Part shown: positions 51,731 through 59,171 of the stretch, piece after piece
Layout: each line of letters opens with the position of its first letter
How positions within the stretch are numbered: the first letter of the stretch is position 1
From: Lachnospiraceae bacterium
GTDB lineage: Bacteria; Bacillota; Clostridia; Lachnospirales; Lachnospiraceae
Assembly: GCA_015057005.1 (NCBI GenBank)
Contig: SVFF01000012.1
Location: 1-64,000, forward strand
Length of the DNA: 64,000 nucleotides
Direction: 5' to 3'
Made by a program: the position numbers and the translations under genes
Notes under the pieces: generated by a model
Seen by the model: only the letters and a program-made list of their open reading frames with translations
What the model was told of the DNA's origin: nothing
Database searches by the model: none

Positions 51731-52587
51731 TGTGCGAATGTACTTGTCATGAAAACTACACACTGGATACCTTAATTCCTAAGGTTGGTGTGATCACCGA
51801 CATCCGTCAGGAGACTCCGGATGTTAAGACCTTCCGTGTAAATGCTCCGGAAGGCGGAAAGTTATTTGAGCATATGCCCGGTCAGTGCGCAATGGTATGC
51901 GCACCCGGCGTAAGTGAGGGTATGTTCTCCATTACCTCTTCACCTACAAACAAAGAATACCAGGAATTCAGTATCAAAAAGTGTGGTGTGCTCACTGAGT
52001 ACCTGCACAGCCTGGAGGTTGGTTCCGAGATCACCGTTCGCGGACCTTACGGTAACCACTTCCCCGTAGAGACTGAATTAAAGGGCAAGGATCTGCTGTT
52101 TATCGCAGGTGGTATCGGTCTTGCGCCTCTGCGTTCCGTAATCAACTATGTTATTGACAACAGAGAGAATTACGGCAATGTAGATATCCTGTACGGTTCC
52201 CGTTCCGCTGACGATCTGGTTCAGCTGAAGGAAATCCAGGAAGTTTGGATGAAGACCCCCGGTGTAAACGTATATCTGACCATTGACCGTCCTCAGGAGG
52301 GATGGGATGGCAACGTAGGTTTTGTTCCTGCATATCTGAAGGAACTGAACTTCGCAGCAGCAGGCAAGACCGCTCTGGTTTGCGGACCGCCTATCATGAT
52401 CAAGTTCGTACTGGCTGCCCTGAAGGAAATGGGCTTCACAGACGAGCAGGTATACACCACCTTAGAGCTTCGTATGAAGTGCGGTGTTGGTAAGTGCGGA
52501 CGTTGTAACATCGGTTCCAAGTACGTATGTAAGGATGGCCCCGTATTCCGTTTCGACGAAATCGATGAGCTTCCTAACGAATACTAA
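51730..52587 (+). CDS. flxA: FlxA-like NAD(P)H/FAD subunit
   Basis: A 285-aa ferredoxin-NADP-reductase-fold protein of the AsrB/HyhG/PyrK-like type. MFSITSSPTNKEYQEFSIKK gives FAD binding (RxxS-like region), AGGIGLAPLRSVINYV the NAD(P) site, and the C terminus has CGVGKCGRCNIGSKYVCKDGP, a [2Fe-2S] Cys set. It would take electrons from NADH (or NADPH) into the Hdr complex. Confidence 0.85.
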   Translation: MCECTCHENYTLDTLIPKVGVITDIRQETPDVKTFRVNAPEGGKLFEHMPGQCAMVCAPGVSEGMFSITSSPTNKEYQEFSIKKCGVLTEYLHSLEVGSEITVRGPYGNHFPVETELKGKDLLFIAGGIGLAPLRSVINYVIDNRENYGNVDILYGSRSADDLVQLKEIQEVWMKTPGVNVYLTIDRPQEGWDGNVGFVPAYLKELNFAAAGKTALVCGPPIMIKFVLAALKEMGFTDEQVYTTLELRMKCGVGKCGRCNIGSKYVCKDGPVFRFDEIDELPNEY

Positions 52588-52608
52588 TTCATGGAGGATA
52601 AAGAGAAA

Positions 52609-53283
52609 ATGGCAGATATGATTAACATTTACTTATATGGTAAAAAGTATGAAGTTCCGGCAAGCTTGACCATTATGGAAGCTTTTGAGTATTCCGGATA
52701 TCAGCTGGTTCGCGGATGCGGCTGCAGAAACGGTTTCTGCGGTGCCTGCGCTACCATCTACAGAATCAAGGGCAAGAACGAGCTGGTTGGCTGTCTTGCA
52801 TGTTCCACCAAGGTTGAGAACGACATGTGCGTAGCAACCTTACCTTTCTTCCCCTTGGAGAAGAAGATCTACGATATCACAGAGATTAAGCCCGACATGC
52901 AGGTTATGATGCAGCTGTATCCCGAGATTTACGCTTGTATCGGTTGTAACGCATGTACCAAGGCTTGTACCCAGGATCTGGATGTTATGCAGTATATCGC
53001 ATACGCACAGAGAGGTGAGTTCGAGAAGTGTGCAGAGCTTTCCTTCGACTGCGTAATGTGTGGTGTATGCTCCTCCCGTTGTCCTGCAGGTATCTCCCAT
53101 CCTCAGGTTGCACTGCTGGCAAGAAGACTTACCGGTAAGTACATCAGACCTGAAGCTGAGCATCTGACCAAGAGAGTAAAAGAGATCGAGGACGGCGAGT
53201 GCCAGGCTCTGATCGAAGCTATCATGGCTAAGCCTCTGGCAGAGCTTAAGGAACTGTACAACACAAGAGAAATTGAGAAGTAG
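52609..53283 (+). CDS. frdB: Fumarate reductase-type iron-sulfur subunit
   Basis: A 224-aa protein. N-terminal [2Fe-2S] ferredoxin-like domain (RGCGCRNGFCGACA ... GCLAC) and two CxxCxxCxxxC sites (CIGCNACTKAC and CVMCGVCSSRC). This differs from the 2Fe/4Fe/3Fe layout of membrane SdhB and is nearer to TfrB-type iron-sulfur subunits without the C-terminal CCG domain. The latter role may be taken by HdrB. ATG 52609 preferred over 52591 because GGAGG lies at 52593-52597. Overlaps nothing, but is followed by frdA. Confidence 0.8.
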   Translation: MADMINIYLYGKKYEVPASLTIMEAFEYSGYQLVRGCGCRNGFCGACATIYRIKGKNELVGCLACSTKVENDMCVATLPFFPLEKKIYDITEIKPDMQVMMQLYPEIYACIGCNACTKACTQDLDVMQYIAYAQRGEFEKCAELSFDCVMCGVCSSRCPAGISHPQVALLARRLTGKYIRPEAEHLTKRVKEIEDGECQALIEAIMAKPLAELKELYNTREIEK

Positions 53284-53296
53284 GAGGATGTCAAAC

Positions 53297-54916
53297 ATGA
53301 GTTTACCGTATACCGCTGAGATGATGGAATCCATTAAAAAGGTAGAGGCCGGCAGAGCTGCACGTATTGGTTTTGAGCCCAGACGTATGACTGCTGATGA
53401 GAAGACCGCCCTGCTGGAGGCATTCCATCCGGACTACAATCTCGACAGTTTTGAAGAAATTAAAGTAGGTCCCAACAAGGGCCAGAAAGCTCCTAAGGAA
53501 TTAGTAGAGATCCTTCAGGGCGAGAGCAGAATCAAGGGCATGGACCTTGATCTGACCAAGGTTGATTACGATGTTGACGTACTGGTTATCGGTGGCGGCG
53601 GCTCCGGTTCTTCCGCAGCAATCGAAGCTAACGAAGCAGGCGCAAACGTTATGATCGTTACCAAGCTGCGTATCGGTGATGCAAACACCATGATGGCAGA
53701 AGGTGGTATCCAGGCAGCAGATAAGGAGAACGACTCTCCTGCACAGCACTACCTTGACGTAATGGGCGGCGGTCACTATGCCAACGTTCCCGAGCTGGTA
53801 GAGAAGCTGGTTTGCGATGGCCCTCTGGCTATCAACTGGCTGGATAAGCTGGGCGTTCTGTTCGATAAGGACGAGAACGGCAACATGATCACTACCCACG
53901 GCGGCGGTACTTCCCGCAAGAGAATGCACGCTGCAGCTGACTACTCCGGCGCAGAGATCATGAGAGTATTAAGAGATGAAGTTATCAACAGAGGCATTCC
54001 TGTAATCGATTACACCGCAGCTATCGAGATCATCAAGGATACCGATGGCAAGGCAGCAGGTGCTGTTCTTCTGAACATGGAAACCAATGAGATCCTGATC
54101 GCAAGAGCAAAGACCGTTGTTATTGCAACCGGTGGTGCTGGCCGTATGCACTATCAGGGCTTCCCTACTTCCAACCACTACGGTGCAACCGCTGACGGTC
54201 TGGTACTGGCTTACCGTGCAGGCGCTCGTCTCCTGTATCAGGATACCCTGCAGTATCATCCTACCGGTGTTGCTTTCCCTGCACAGATCTACGGTGCGCT
54301 GGTAACTGAGAAGGTTCGTTCCATGGGCGCTATGTTCGTAAACCGTGAAGGTGAAGTATTCATGCATCCCCTTGAGACCAGAGACGTTGCAGCTTCCGGC
54401 ATCATCCGTGAGGTTAAGGAAAGAGGCAAGGGCGTACATACTCCCCAGGCTGACGGTATCTGGCTGGATACTCCCATGATCGATATGATCCACGGCGAAG
54501 GTACTCTGGAGAAGAGACTTCCCGGTATGCTTCGTATGTACTTAAGATGCGGCATTGATATGAGAAAGGTGCCCATCGTAATTTACCCTACACTGCACTA
54601 CCAGAACGGCGGTATCAAGATTTCCGCAAACGGTATGTCCGATATCGAGAATCTGTATGTTGCAGGTGAGGCAGTTGGTGGTATCCACGGAAGAAACAGA
54701 CTGATGGGTAACTCCCTGTTAGACATCATTGTATTTGGCCGTAATGCAGGTAAGCAGGCTGGTGCTAAGTGCAAGGAAGTTGAACTGAAGGAGCTGACTC
54801 TGTCCCACGTGGATGATTTCTCCAAGATGCTTGCTGACGCAGATATCGAGCCTAAGGTAGTATCTCCTAAGTTGTTACCTGACTACAGACCCGAAGGCGT
54901 AACAAGATTAAGTTAA
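53297..54916 (+). CDS. frdA: Fumarate reductase-type flavoprotein subunit
   Basis: A 539-aa FAD-dependent subunit. FAD-binding VIGGGGSGSSAAIEA. Residues expected for catalysis in FrdA are all present: HPTG (His321), ETRDV (Arg362), LHYQNGG (His434) and NRLMGNSLLDIIVFGR (FAD/Arg). The covalent-FAD His of the SHTVAAQGG motif in membrane Frd/Sdh is missing (DANTMMAEGG), so the flavin should be non-covalent, as in soluble fumarate reductases. No membrane segment or anchor partner. GGAGG 53283 precedes the ATG. Last gene of the tight run, followed by a hairpin. Confidence 0.9.
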   Translation: MSLPYTAEMMESIKKVEAGRAARIGFEPRRMTADEKTALLEAFHPDYNLDSFEEIKVGPNKGQKAPKELVEILQGESRIKGMDLDLTKVDYDVDVLVIGGGGSGSSAAIEANEAGANVMIVTKLRIGDANTMMAEGGIQAADKENDSPAQHYLDVMGGGHYANVPELVEKLVCDGPLAINWLDKLGVLFDKDENGNMITTHGGGTSRKRMHAAADYSGAEIMRVLRDEVINRGIPVIDYTAAIEIIKDTDGKAAGAVLLNMETNEILIARAKTVVIATGGAGRMHYQGFPTSNHYGATADGLVLAYRAGARLLYQDTLQYHPTGVAFPAQIYGALVTEKVRSMGAMFVNREGEVFMHPLETRDVAASGIIREVKERGKGVHTPQADGIWLDTPMIDMIHGEGTLEKRLPGMLRMYLRCGIDMRKVPIVIYPTLHYQNGGIKISANGMSDIENLYVAGEAVGGIHGRNRLMGNSLLDIIVFGRNAGKQAGAKCKEVELKELTLSHVDDFSKMLADADIEPKVVSPKLLPDYRPEGVTRLS

Positions 54917-54939
54917 TAACAAATTTATAACATAAACCA

Positions 54940-54969
54940 TATTCCAACGGTAATTTATTGCCGTTGGAA
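54940..54969 (+). terminator. Hairpin between frdA and the transporter gene
   Basis: A 10-bp perfect stem with a 10-nt loop (about 54940-54969) and no T-run after it. A partial terminator or RNA-stability element. Confidence 0.4.
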
Positions 54970-55029
54970 TTGGTGCGCTTAGAGAAAATAATGTAGAAGA
55001 GGGAAATAATTTTTTCGGAGGAAAATAAA

Positions 55030-56289
55030 ATGAGTTTATTTGGTGGCGTTATTCCTATTACAGGAATCACCTTTTTGATGTTTTGTTTGTTTTTGGTAGC
55101 TGCTGTAGGTTATGGCCTGGGCCGTATCACCATTAAGGGTGTAAATCTGGGAACAGCAGGTGTATTTATTGTTGCATTATTGTTTGGTTGTTTCTTCTTT
55201 GATCCCCTGGCAGCACAGCTGACCGTAAAGAATGCTTCCAAGACAGAAACAATCGCTTATGTAGAGCAGGCTCTTAAGATCGTTGAGAATTTAGGTCTGA
55301 TCCTGTTTGTAACTTCTGTAGGTTTTATTGCAGGTCCTAAATTCTTCGGCAATATGAAGAAGAACTTTAAGTCCTATGTACTTCTGGGTGCCATCATCAT
55401 CCTGGCAGGCGGTCTTGCCGCTGTTGTTTGTATCTACATGGGAAGAGCATTGGGCGAGACCGATTACCAGGGTCTTACCGCAATGGTAGTTGGTCTGCTG
55501 TCCGGTTCCCTGACTTCCACTCCTGCCTTTTCTGCTGCAAAGGCAACTGTTGCTCCTGAGTACGAGAGTCTGGTATCTGTTGGACATGGTATCGCTTACA
55601 TCTTCGGTGTAGTTGGTGTTGTACTGTTTGTTCAGCTGGTTCCTAAGTTATCCAAGGCTAACATGGATGAAGAGAGAGCAAAACTGATCATCGCTTCTGA
55701 CGATGAAGGCAAGAAGAAAAAAGAGAAGAAGCTGCTTGAGCTGGATGAGTTCGGTTTCGCTGCATTCGCTCTGGCTGCAATCTGCGGTACCTTTGTTGGT
55801 ATGATCAAGATTCCTCTCAGCAGTGCAGGCTTAAGCGGAACTACTTTTGCATTGACCACTACAGGTGGATGTCTGCTGATGTCTCTGGTATTCGGCCACT
55901 TTGGACGTATCGGCAAGATCTGCCTGATGCCCAAGACCTCTACCCTGAAGGTATTCAGAGAACTGGGTCTGATGCTGTTCCTGATTGGTGCAGGTATCCC
56001 CGGCGGTGCAGATTTCGTAGAATTCTTTGATATTATGTACTTCGTATATGGTGTTATCATGACCATCGTTCCCATGTTCGTAGGCTTCCTGTTCGCTAAG
56101 TATGTTCTGAAGCTGAGCTTGCTGAACAACCTGGGTTCCATCACCGGCGGTATGACAAGTACCCCTGCGCTGGGAACTCTGATCAACACAGCCGGTACAG
56201 AGGACGTTGCTGCTGCATATGCTGCAACTTATCCTATCGCTCTGATCGCTGTTGTATTGGTTTCTCAGTTCCTTATCATTCTGTTTTAA
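55030..56289 (+). CDS. AAE-family exchanger, C4-dicarboxylate by context
   Basis: A 419-aa membrane protein of the aspartate:alanine exchanger family (two Asp-Al_Ex repeats, each with the GLLSGSLTSTPAFSAA or GSITGGMTSTPALGTL motif). It lacks the central RCK/TrkA-C domains of typical members (AspT, YbjL about 560 aa). A short charged loop (about 205-245) replaces them. Some family members export succinate (SucE of corynebacteria), so a succinate/fumarate or malate exchange role next to fumarate reductase and fumarase is the natural inference. Its own ribosome site is GGAGG at 55018. Confidence 0.8.
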   Translation: MSLFGGVIPITGITFLMFCLFLVAAVGYGLGRITIKGVNLGTAGVFIVALLFGCFFFDPLAAQLTVKNASKTETIAYVEQALKIVENLGLILFVTSVGFIAGPKFFGNMKKNFKSYVLLGAIIILAGGLAAVVCIYMGRALGETDYQGLTAMVVGLLSGSLTSTPAFSAAKATVAPEYESLVSVGHGIAYIFGVVGVVLFVQLVPKLSKANMDEERAKLIIASDDEGKKKKEKKLLELDEFGFAAFALAAICGTFVGMIKIPLSSAGLSGTTFALTTTGGCLLMSLVFGHFGRIGKICLMPKTSTLKVFRELGLMLFLIGAGIPGGADFVEFFDIMYFVYGVIMTIVPMFVGFLFAKYVLKLSLLNNLGSITGGMTSTPALGTLINTAGTEDVAAAYAATYPIALIAVVLVSQFLIILF

Positions 56290-56308
56290 GTAAAAGGGAG
56301 ATAACAAA

Positions 56309-57151
56309 ATGCGTGAAATAAACGTAAGCCAGATCACAGATGTAGTGGAGAAGCTTTGTATCGAAGCCAACCAGTACCTTCCTGAAGATGTTCAGGGCGC
56401 TATCAGACAGTGCAGAGCCTGCGAAGACTGGGCTATCGCACAGGGCGTATTAGACAAGATTATTACCAACTTTGAAATTGCAGAGCAGGAGAACGTGCCT
56501 ATCTGTCAGGATACCGGTATGGCATGTGTATTCCTGGAGATCGGTCAGGATGTACACCTGGTAGGCGGCAACCTGGCTGAGGCTGTAGACGAAGGCGTTC
56601 GCCGCGGTTATGTGAACGGCTACCTTCGTAAGTCCGTTGTAAAGGACCCTGTTCGCCGCGGCAACACCGGCGACAACACTCCTGCAATGCTCTACACCGA
56701 GATCGTTCCCGGTGAGCAGGTAAAAGTTACCATAGGTCCCAAAGGCTTCGGAAGTGAGAACATGAGTGCAATCCGCATGTTCAAGCCCTCCGCAGGTCTT
56801 CAGGGCATCAAGGATTTCATCATTGAGACCGTTGAGGCTGCAGGTCCCAATCCCTGCCCTCCCATCGTAGTAGGCGTTGGTATCGGCGGTACCTTCGATA
56901 AGGCAGCGCTGCTGGCAAAGAAGGCTCTGATGAGACCTATCGACTCCTCCAACCCCGATCCCTACTATGCAGACCTGGAAGTAGAGATGCTGGAGAAGAT
57001 TAACCAGCTGGGCATCGGTCCCCAGGGCTTTGGCGGCAAGACCACAGCCATCGGCTTAAACATCGAGACCCTGCCCACCCACATTGCAGGTATGCCTTGT
57101 GCGATCAATATCAACTGCCATGTAACCCGCCACAAATCGGAGGTGATCTAA
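56309..57151 (+). CDS. fumA: Class I fumarase, alpha subunit
   Basis: A 280-aa subunit of the two-subunit, [4Fe-4S]-containing fumarate hydratase (L-tartrate dehydratase fold). CQDTGMACVFLEIG, RRGNTGDNTPAMLYTE and NPCPPIVVGVGIGGTFDKAALLAKKAL are family hallmarks, with cluster Cys in the first and last. Converts malate to fumarate reversibly. Oxygen-sensitive, fits an anaerobe. Starts 19 nt after the exchanger gene. Tartrate dehydratase is the main alternative, made unlikely by the neighbours. Confidence 0.9.
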   Translation: MREINVSQITDVVEKLCIEANQYLPEDVQGAIRQCRACEDWAIAQGVLDKIITNFEIAEQENVPICQDTGMACVFLEIGQDVHLVGGNLAEAVDEGVRRGYVNGYLRKSVVKDPVRRGNTGDNTPAMLYTEIVPGEQVKVTIGPKGFGSENMSAIRMFKPSAGLQGIKDFIIETVEAAGPNPCPPIVVGVGIGGTFDKAALLAKKALMRPIDSSNPDPYYADLEVEMLEKINQLGIGPQGFGGKTTAIGLNIETLPTHIAGMPCAININCHVTRHKSEVI

Positions 57152-57152
57152 G

Positions 57153-57710
57153 ATGGAAAAACACATTACATTACCCTTAACTGAGGAACTCGCAAAAACT
57201 CTCAAAGCCGGCGATTCCGTTTATGTAACAGGTACCATTTATACTTCCCGTGACGCAGGTCACAAGCGCATGTGCGAGACCCTGGCAAGAGGCGAAGAGC
57301 TTCCTTTCGATCCCAAGGATGCTACCATCTACTACGTAGGACCTACCCCCGCTAAGCCCGGTCAGGTAATCGGCTCCGCAGGCCCTACCACCAGCGGCCG
57401 TATGGACGCTTACGCGCCTACCATGATGAGCGTTGGCGCAAGAGGTATGATCGGTAAGGGTGCCCGCCTTCCCGAAGTGGTAGACGCTATGAAGAAATAC
57501 TCCGGCGTTTACTTCGGCGCTATCGGCGGCGCAGGCGCACTGCTGGCTAAGTGCATCAAGAGCGCAGAACTGATTGCTTACGAAGATCTGGGCGCAGAGG
57601 CACTCCGCAAACTGTACGTAGAGGATATGCCCTTAGTAGTTATTATCGACAGCGAAGGCAACAATCTGTACGATGATGGCAGAGCAGCTTACCTGGCTAC
57701 CAAGAACTAA
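57153..57710 (+). CDS. fumB: Class I fumarase, beta subunit
   Basis: A 185-aa partner of FumA. YVGPTPAKPGQVIGSAGPTTSGRMD is the substrate-binding region. The rest, GMIGKGARLPEV and GVYFGAIGGAGALLAKCI, is family-typical. Starts one base after the fumA stop. Closes the malate-fumarate-succinate run and is followed by a terminator. Confidence 0.9.
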   Translation: MEKHITLPLTEELAKTLKAGDSVYVTGTIYTSRDAGHKRMCETLARGEELPFDPKDATIYYVGPTPAKPGQVIGSAGPTTSGRMDAYAPTMMSVGARGMIGKGARLPEVVDAMKKYSGVYFGAIGGAGALLAKCIKSAELIAYEDLGAEALRKLYVEDMPLVVIIDSEGNNLYDDGRAAYLATKN

Positions 57711-57730
57711 TCATATTGCAATGAGAATGA

Positions 57731-57765
57731 GGGACACCGCTTTGTGTAAGGCGATGTCCCTTTTT
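57731..57765 (+). terminator. Intrinsic terminator after fumB
   Basis: A 10-bp stem (57731-57740 with 57751-57760, one G-T pair) and five T. Confidence 0.85.
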
Positions 57766-57831
57766 GTTCCTTAACAAAATGATTTGTGCAGAGTACTTTC
57801 TTTTGGGGAGTGGTGGAAAGAATAAATGTCC

Positions 57832-57861
57832 TTGTTTGCGCTGCTGCCGGCGTGCTATAAT
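57832..57861 (+). promoter_or_regulatory. Promoter of the GtrA-like gene
   Basis: TTGTTT (57832-57837) and TATAAT (57856-57861) with an 18-bp spacer. Confidence 0.45.
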
Positions 57862-57896
57862 CAGTTATAGCGAAAGGAATCGGAGGTAGAAAACGT

Positions 57897-58310
57897 ATGT
57901 CTGAAAGCAAAAAAGAAATTGTCAGGACCATCAAATTTGTACTGTTCTCCGCCAGCGCGGGTATCATCCAGGTAGCAAGCTTTGCGCTCATGGAAGAAGC
58001 GCTCCATCTGACACATTGGATTTCCTATCTGGTTTCACTGATCTTGTCGGTACTGTGGAATTTTACGCTCAACCGGAAATTTACGTTTCATTCTGCAAAC
58101 AACATCCCCATCGCCATGACGAAAGTGGCTGTATTCTATTTGATCTTTACGCCCCTGTCCACATGGTGGACTGCAGTGCTCACCGGTGAAGCCGTGGCCT
58201 GGAACGAATACCTGGTATTGGCCGGCACCATGCTGATCAATTTTGTGACGGAATACTTGTATGACAGATTTGTGGTTTTTGGAAAGAGTATTGATACAGC
58301 AATCAAGTAA
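57897..58310 (+). CDS. GtrA-family membrane protein
   Basis: A 137-aa four-segment membrane protein of the GtrA/DPMS_region family: IKFVLFSASAGIIQVASF, NFTLNRKFTFHS and VTEYLYDRFVVFGKS match the family. GtrA proteins are thought to flip or assist undecaprenyl-phosphate sugars in cell-surface glycosylation. No glycosyltransferase partner is adjacent. Confidence 0.8.
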   Translation: MSESKKEIVRTIKFVLFSASAGIIQVASFALMEEALHLTHWISYLVSLILSVLWNFTLNRKFTFHSANNIPIAMTKVAVFYLIFTPLSTWWTAVLTGEAVAWNEYLVLAGTMLINFVTEYLYDRFVVFGKSIDTAIK

Positions 58311-58353
58311 GCTTTTGCAGTGTCGGGTAAATGGTGAACGGAGGAGAAATATT

Positions 58354-58701
58354 ATGTTAGTATTGGTCTACAGAAAATGCAGTACCTGCCTGAAAGCCCT
58401 GAAATGGCTGGAAGACAATCAGATCGTGTTCGAAGAGCGCCCCATCGTGGAGCAGAACCCCACCTACGAAGAATTAAAAGAATGGTATGCCAAGAGCGGT
58501 CTGCCCCTGAAGAAATTTTTCAACACAAGCGGCTTGCTCTATAAGGAATTGAACCTGAAAGACAAATTGGCAGAAATGTCCGAGGAAGAGCAGCTGCAGA
58601 TGCTGTCCAGCAACGGTATGCTGGTGAAACGTCCGCTTGTGATCGGGAAGGACTATGTGCTCATCGGGTTTAAGGAGAAAGAGTGGGCAGAGAAAATATG
58701 A
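58354..58701 (+). CDS. ArsC/Spx-family protein
   Basis: A 115-aa thioredoxin-fold protein with a CxxC active site (CSTC, residues 9-12), and the family tail VKRPLVIGKDYVLIGFKEKEW. Matches the ArsC/Spx/YffB group. A regulatory (Spx-like) or reductase function cannot be separated. GGAGGAG before the ATG. A 4-nt overlap (ATGA) with the next gene suggests translational coupling. Confidence 0.8.
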   Translation: MLVLVYRKCSTCLKALKWLEDNQIVFEERPIVEQNPTYEELKEWYAKSGLPLKKFFNTSGLLYKELNLKDKLAEMSEEEQLQMLSSNGMLVKRPLVIGKDYVLIGFKEKEWAEKI

Positions 58702-59144
58702 AAATATTAGTGGATGCGGATGCCTGTCCTGTGACGAGAATTGTAGAAAATATTGCCAAGGCCCATGGTCTGGAGTGCATTCTGCTCTGTGATACCAACC
58801 ATGTGATCCACTCCGATTACAGCCAAGTGAAGATTATTGGCGCCGGCGCAGACGCGGTGGACTTCGCCCTGCTGAATCTCTGCCAAAGAGGAGATATCGT
58901 GGTCACTCAAGACTACGGTGTGGCTGCCATGATCCTGGGAAAGGGTGCCGCAGGCATCCATCAATCCGGCAAGTGGTACACCGACCAGAATATCGACCAA
59001 CTGCTGATGGAACGCCATCTGGCCAGAAAAGCCCGAATGGGCAAGGGAAAACACCATTTGAAAGGTCCGGCCAAGAGAACGGAAGAGGACGACGAGAGAT
59101 TTGCAGAGTCTCTGGAGCGGCTGATTGGGAAAATGATGGTGTGA
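58698..59144 (+). CDS. DUF188 (YaiI/YqxD) protein
   Basis: A 148-aa protein of the YaiI/YqxD family: VDADACPVTRIVENIA, LLCDTNHVIHSDYSQV and TQDYGVAAMILGKG are family hallmarks, with PIN-domain-like acidic residues (DAD, D-T-N and TQDYG). Possibly a metal-dependent nuclease by similarity. Function unproven. Starts in ATGA overlap with the ArsC-like gene. A close paralogue sits at 63567. Confidence 0.85.
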   Translation: MKILVDADACPVTRIVENIAKAHGLECILLCDTNHVIHSDYSQVKIIGAGADAVDFALLNLCQRGDIVVTQDYGVAAMILGKGAAGIHQSGKWYTDQNIDQLLMERHLARKARMGKGKHHLKGPAKRTEEDDERFAESLERLIGKMMV

Positions 59145-59171
59145 TGAATTGAAAGAAACAAAGGAGGCACC

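Noticed and set aside
46117..52587. Methanogen-type heterodisulfide reductase using CoM/CoB
   Set aside because: The surrounding genes are bacterial C4-dicarboxylate metabolism, and there are no coenzyme M/B genes in the window.
52609..54916. Succinate dehydrogenase of a respiratory chain
   Set aside because: No membrane anchor subunits, no covalent-FAD His, and a ferredoxin-like third cluster site.
56309..57710. L-tartrate dehydratase
   Set aside because: Same fold, but the malate dehydrogenase and fumarate reductase neighbours favour fumarase.
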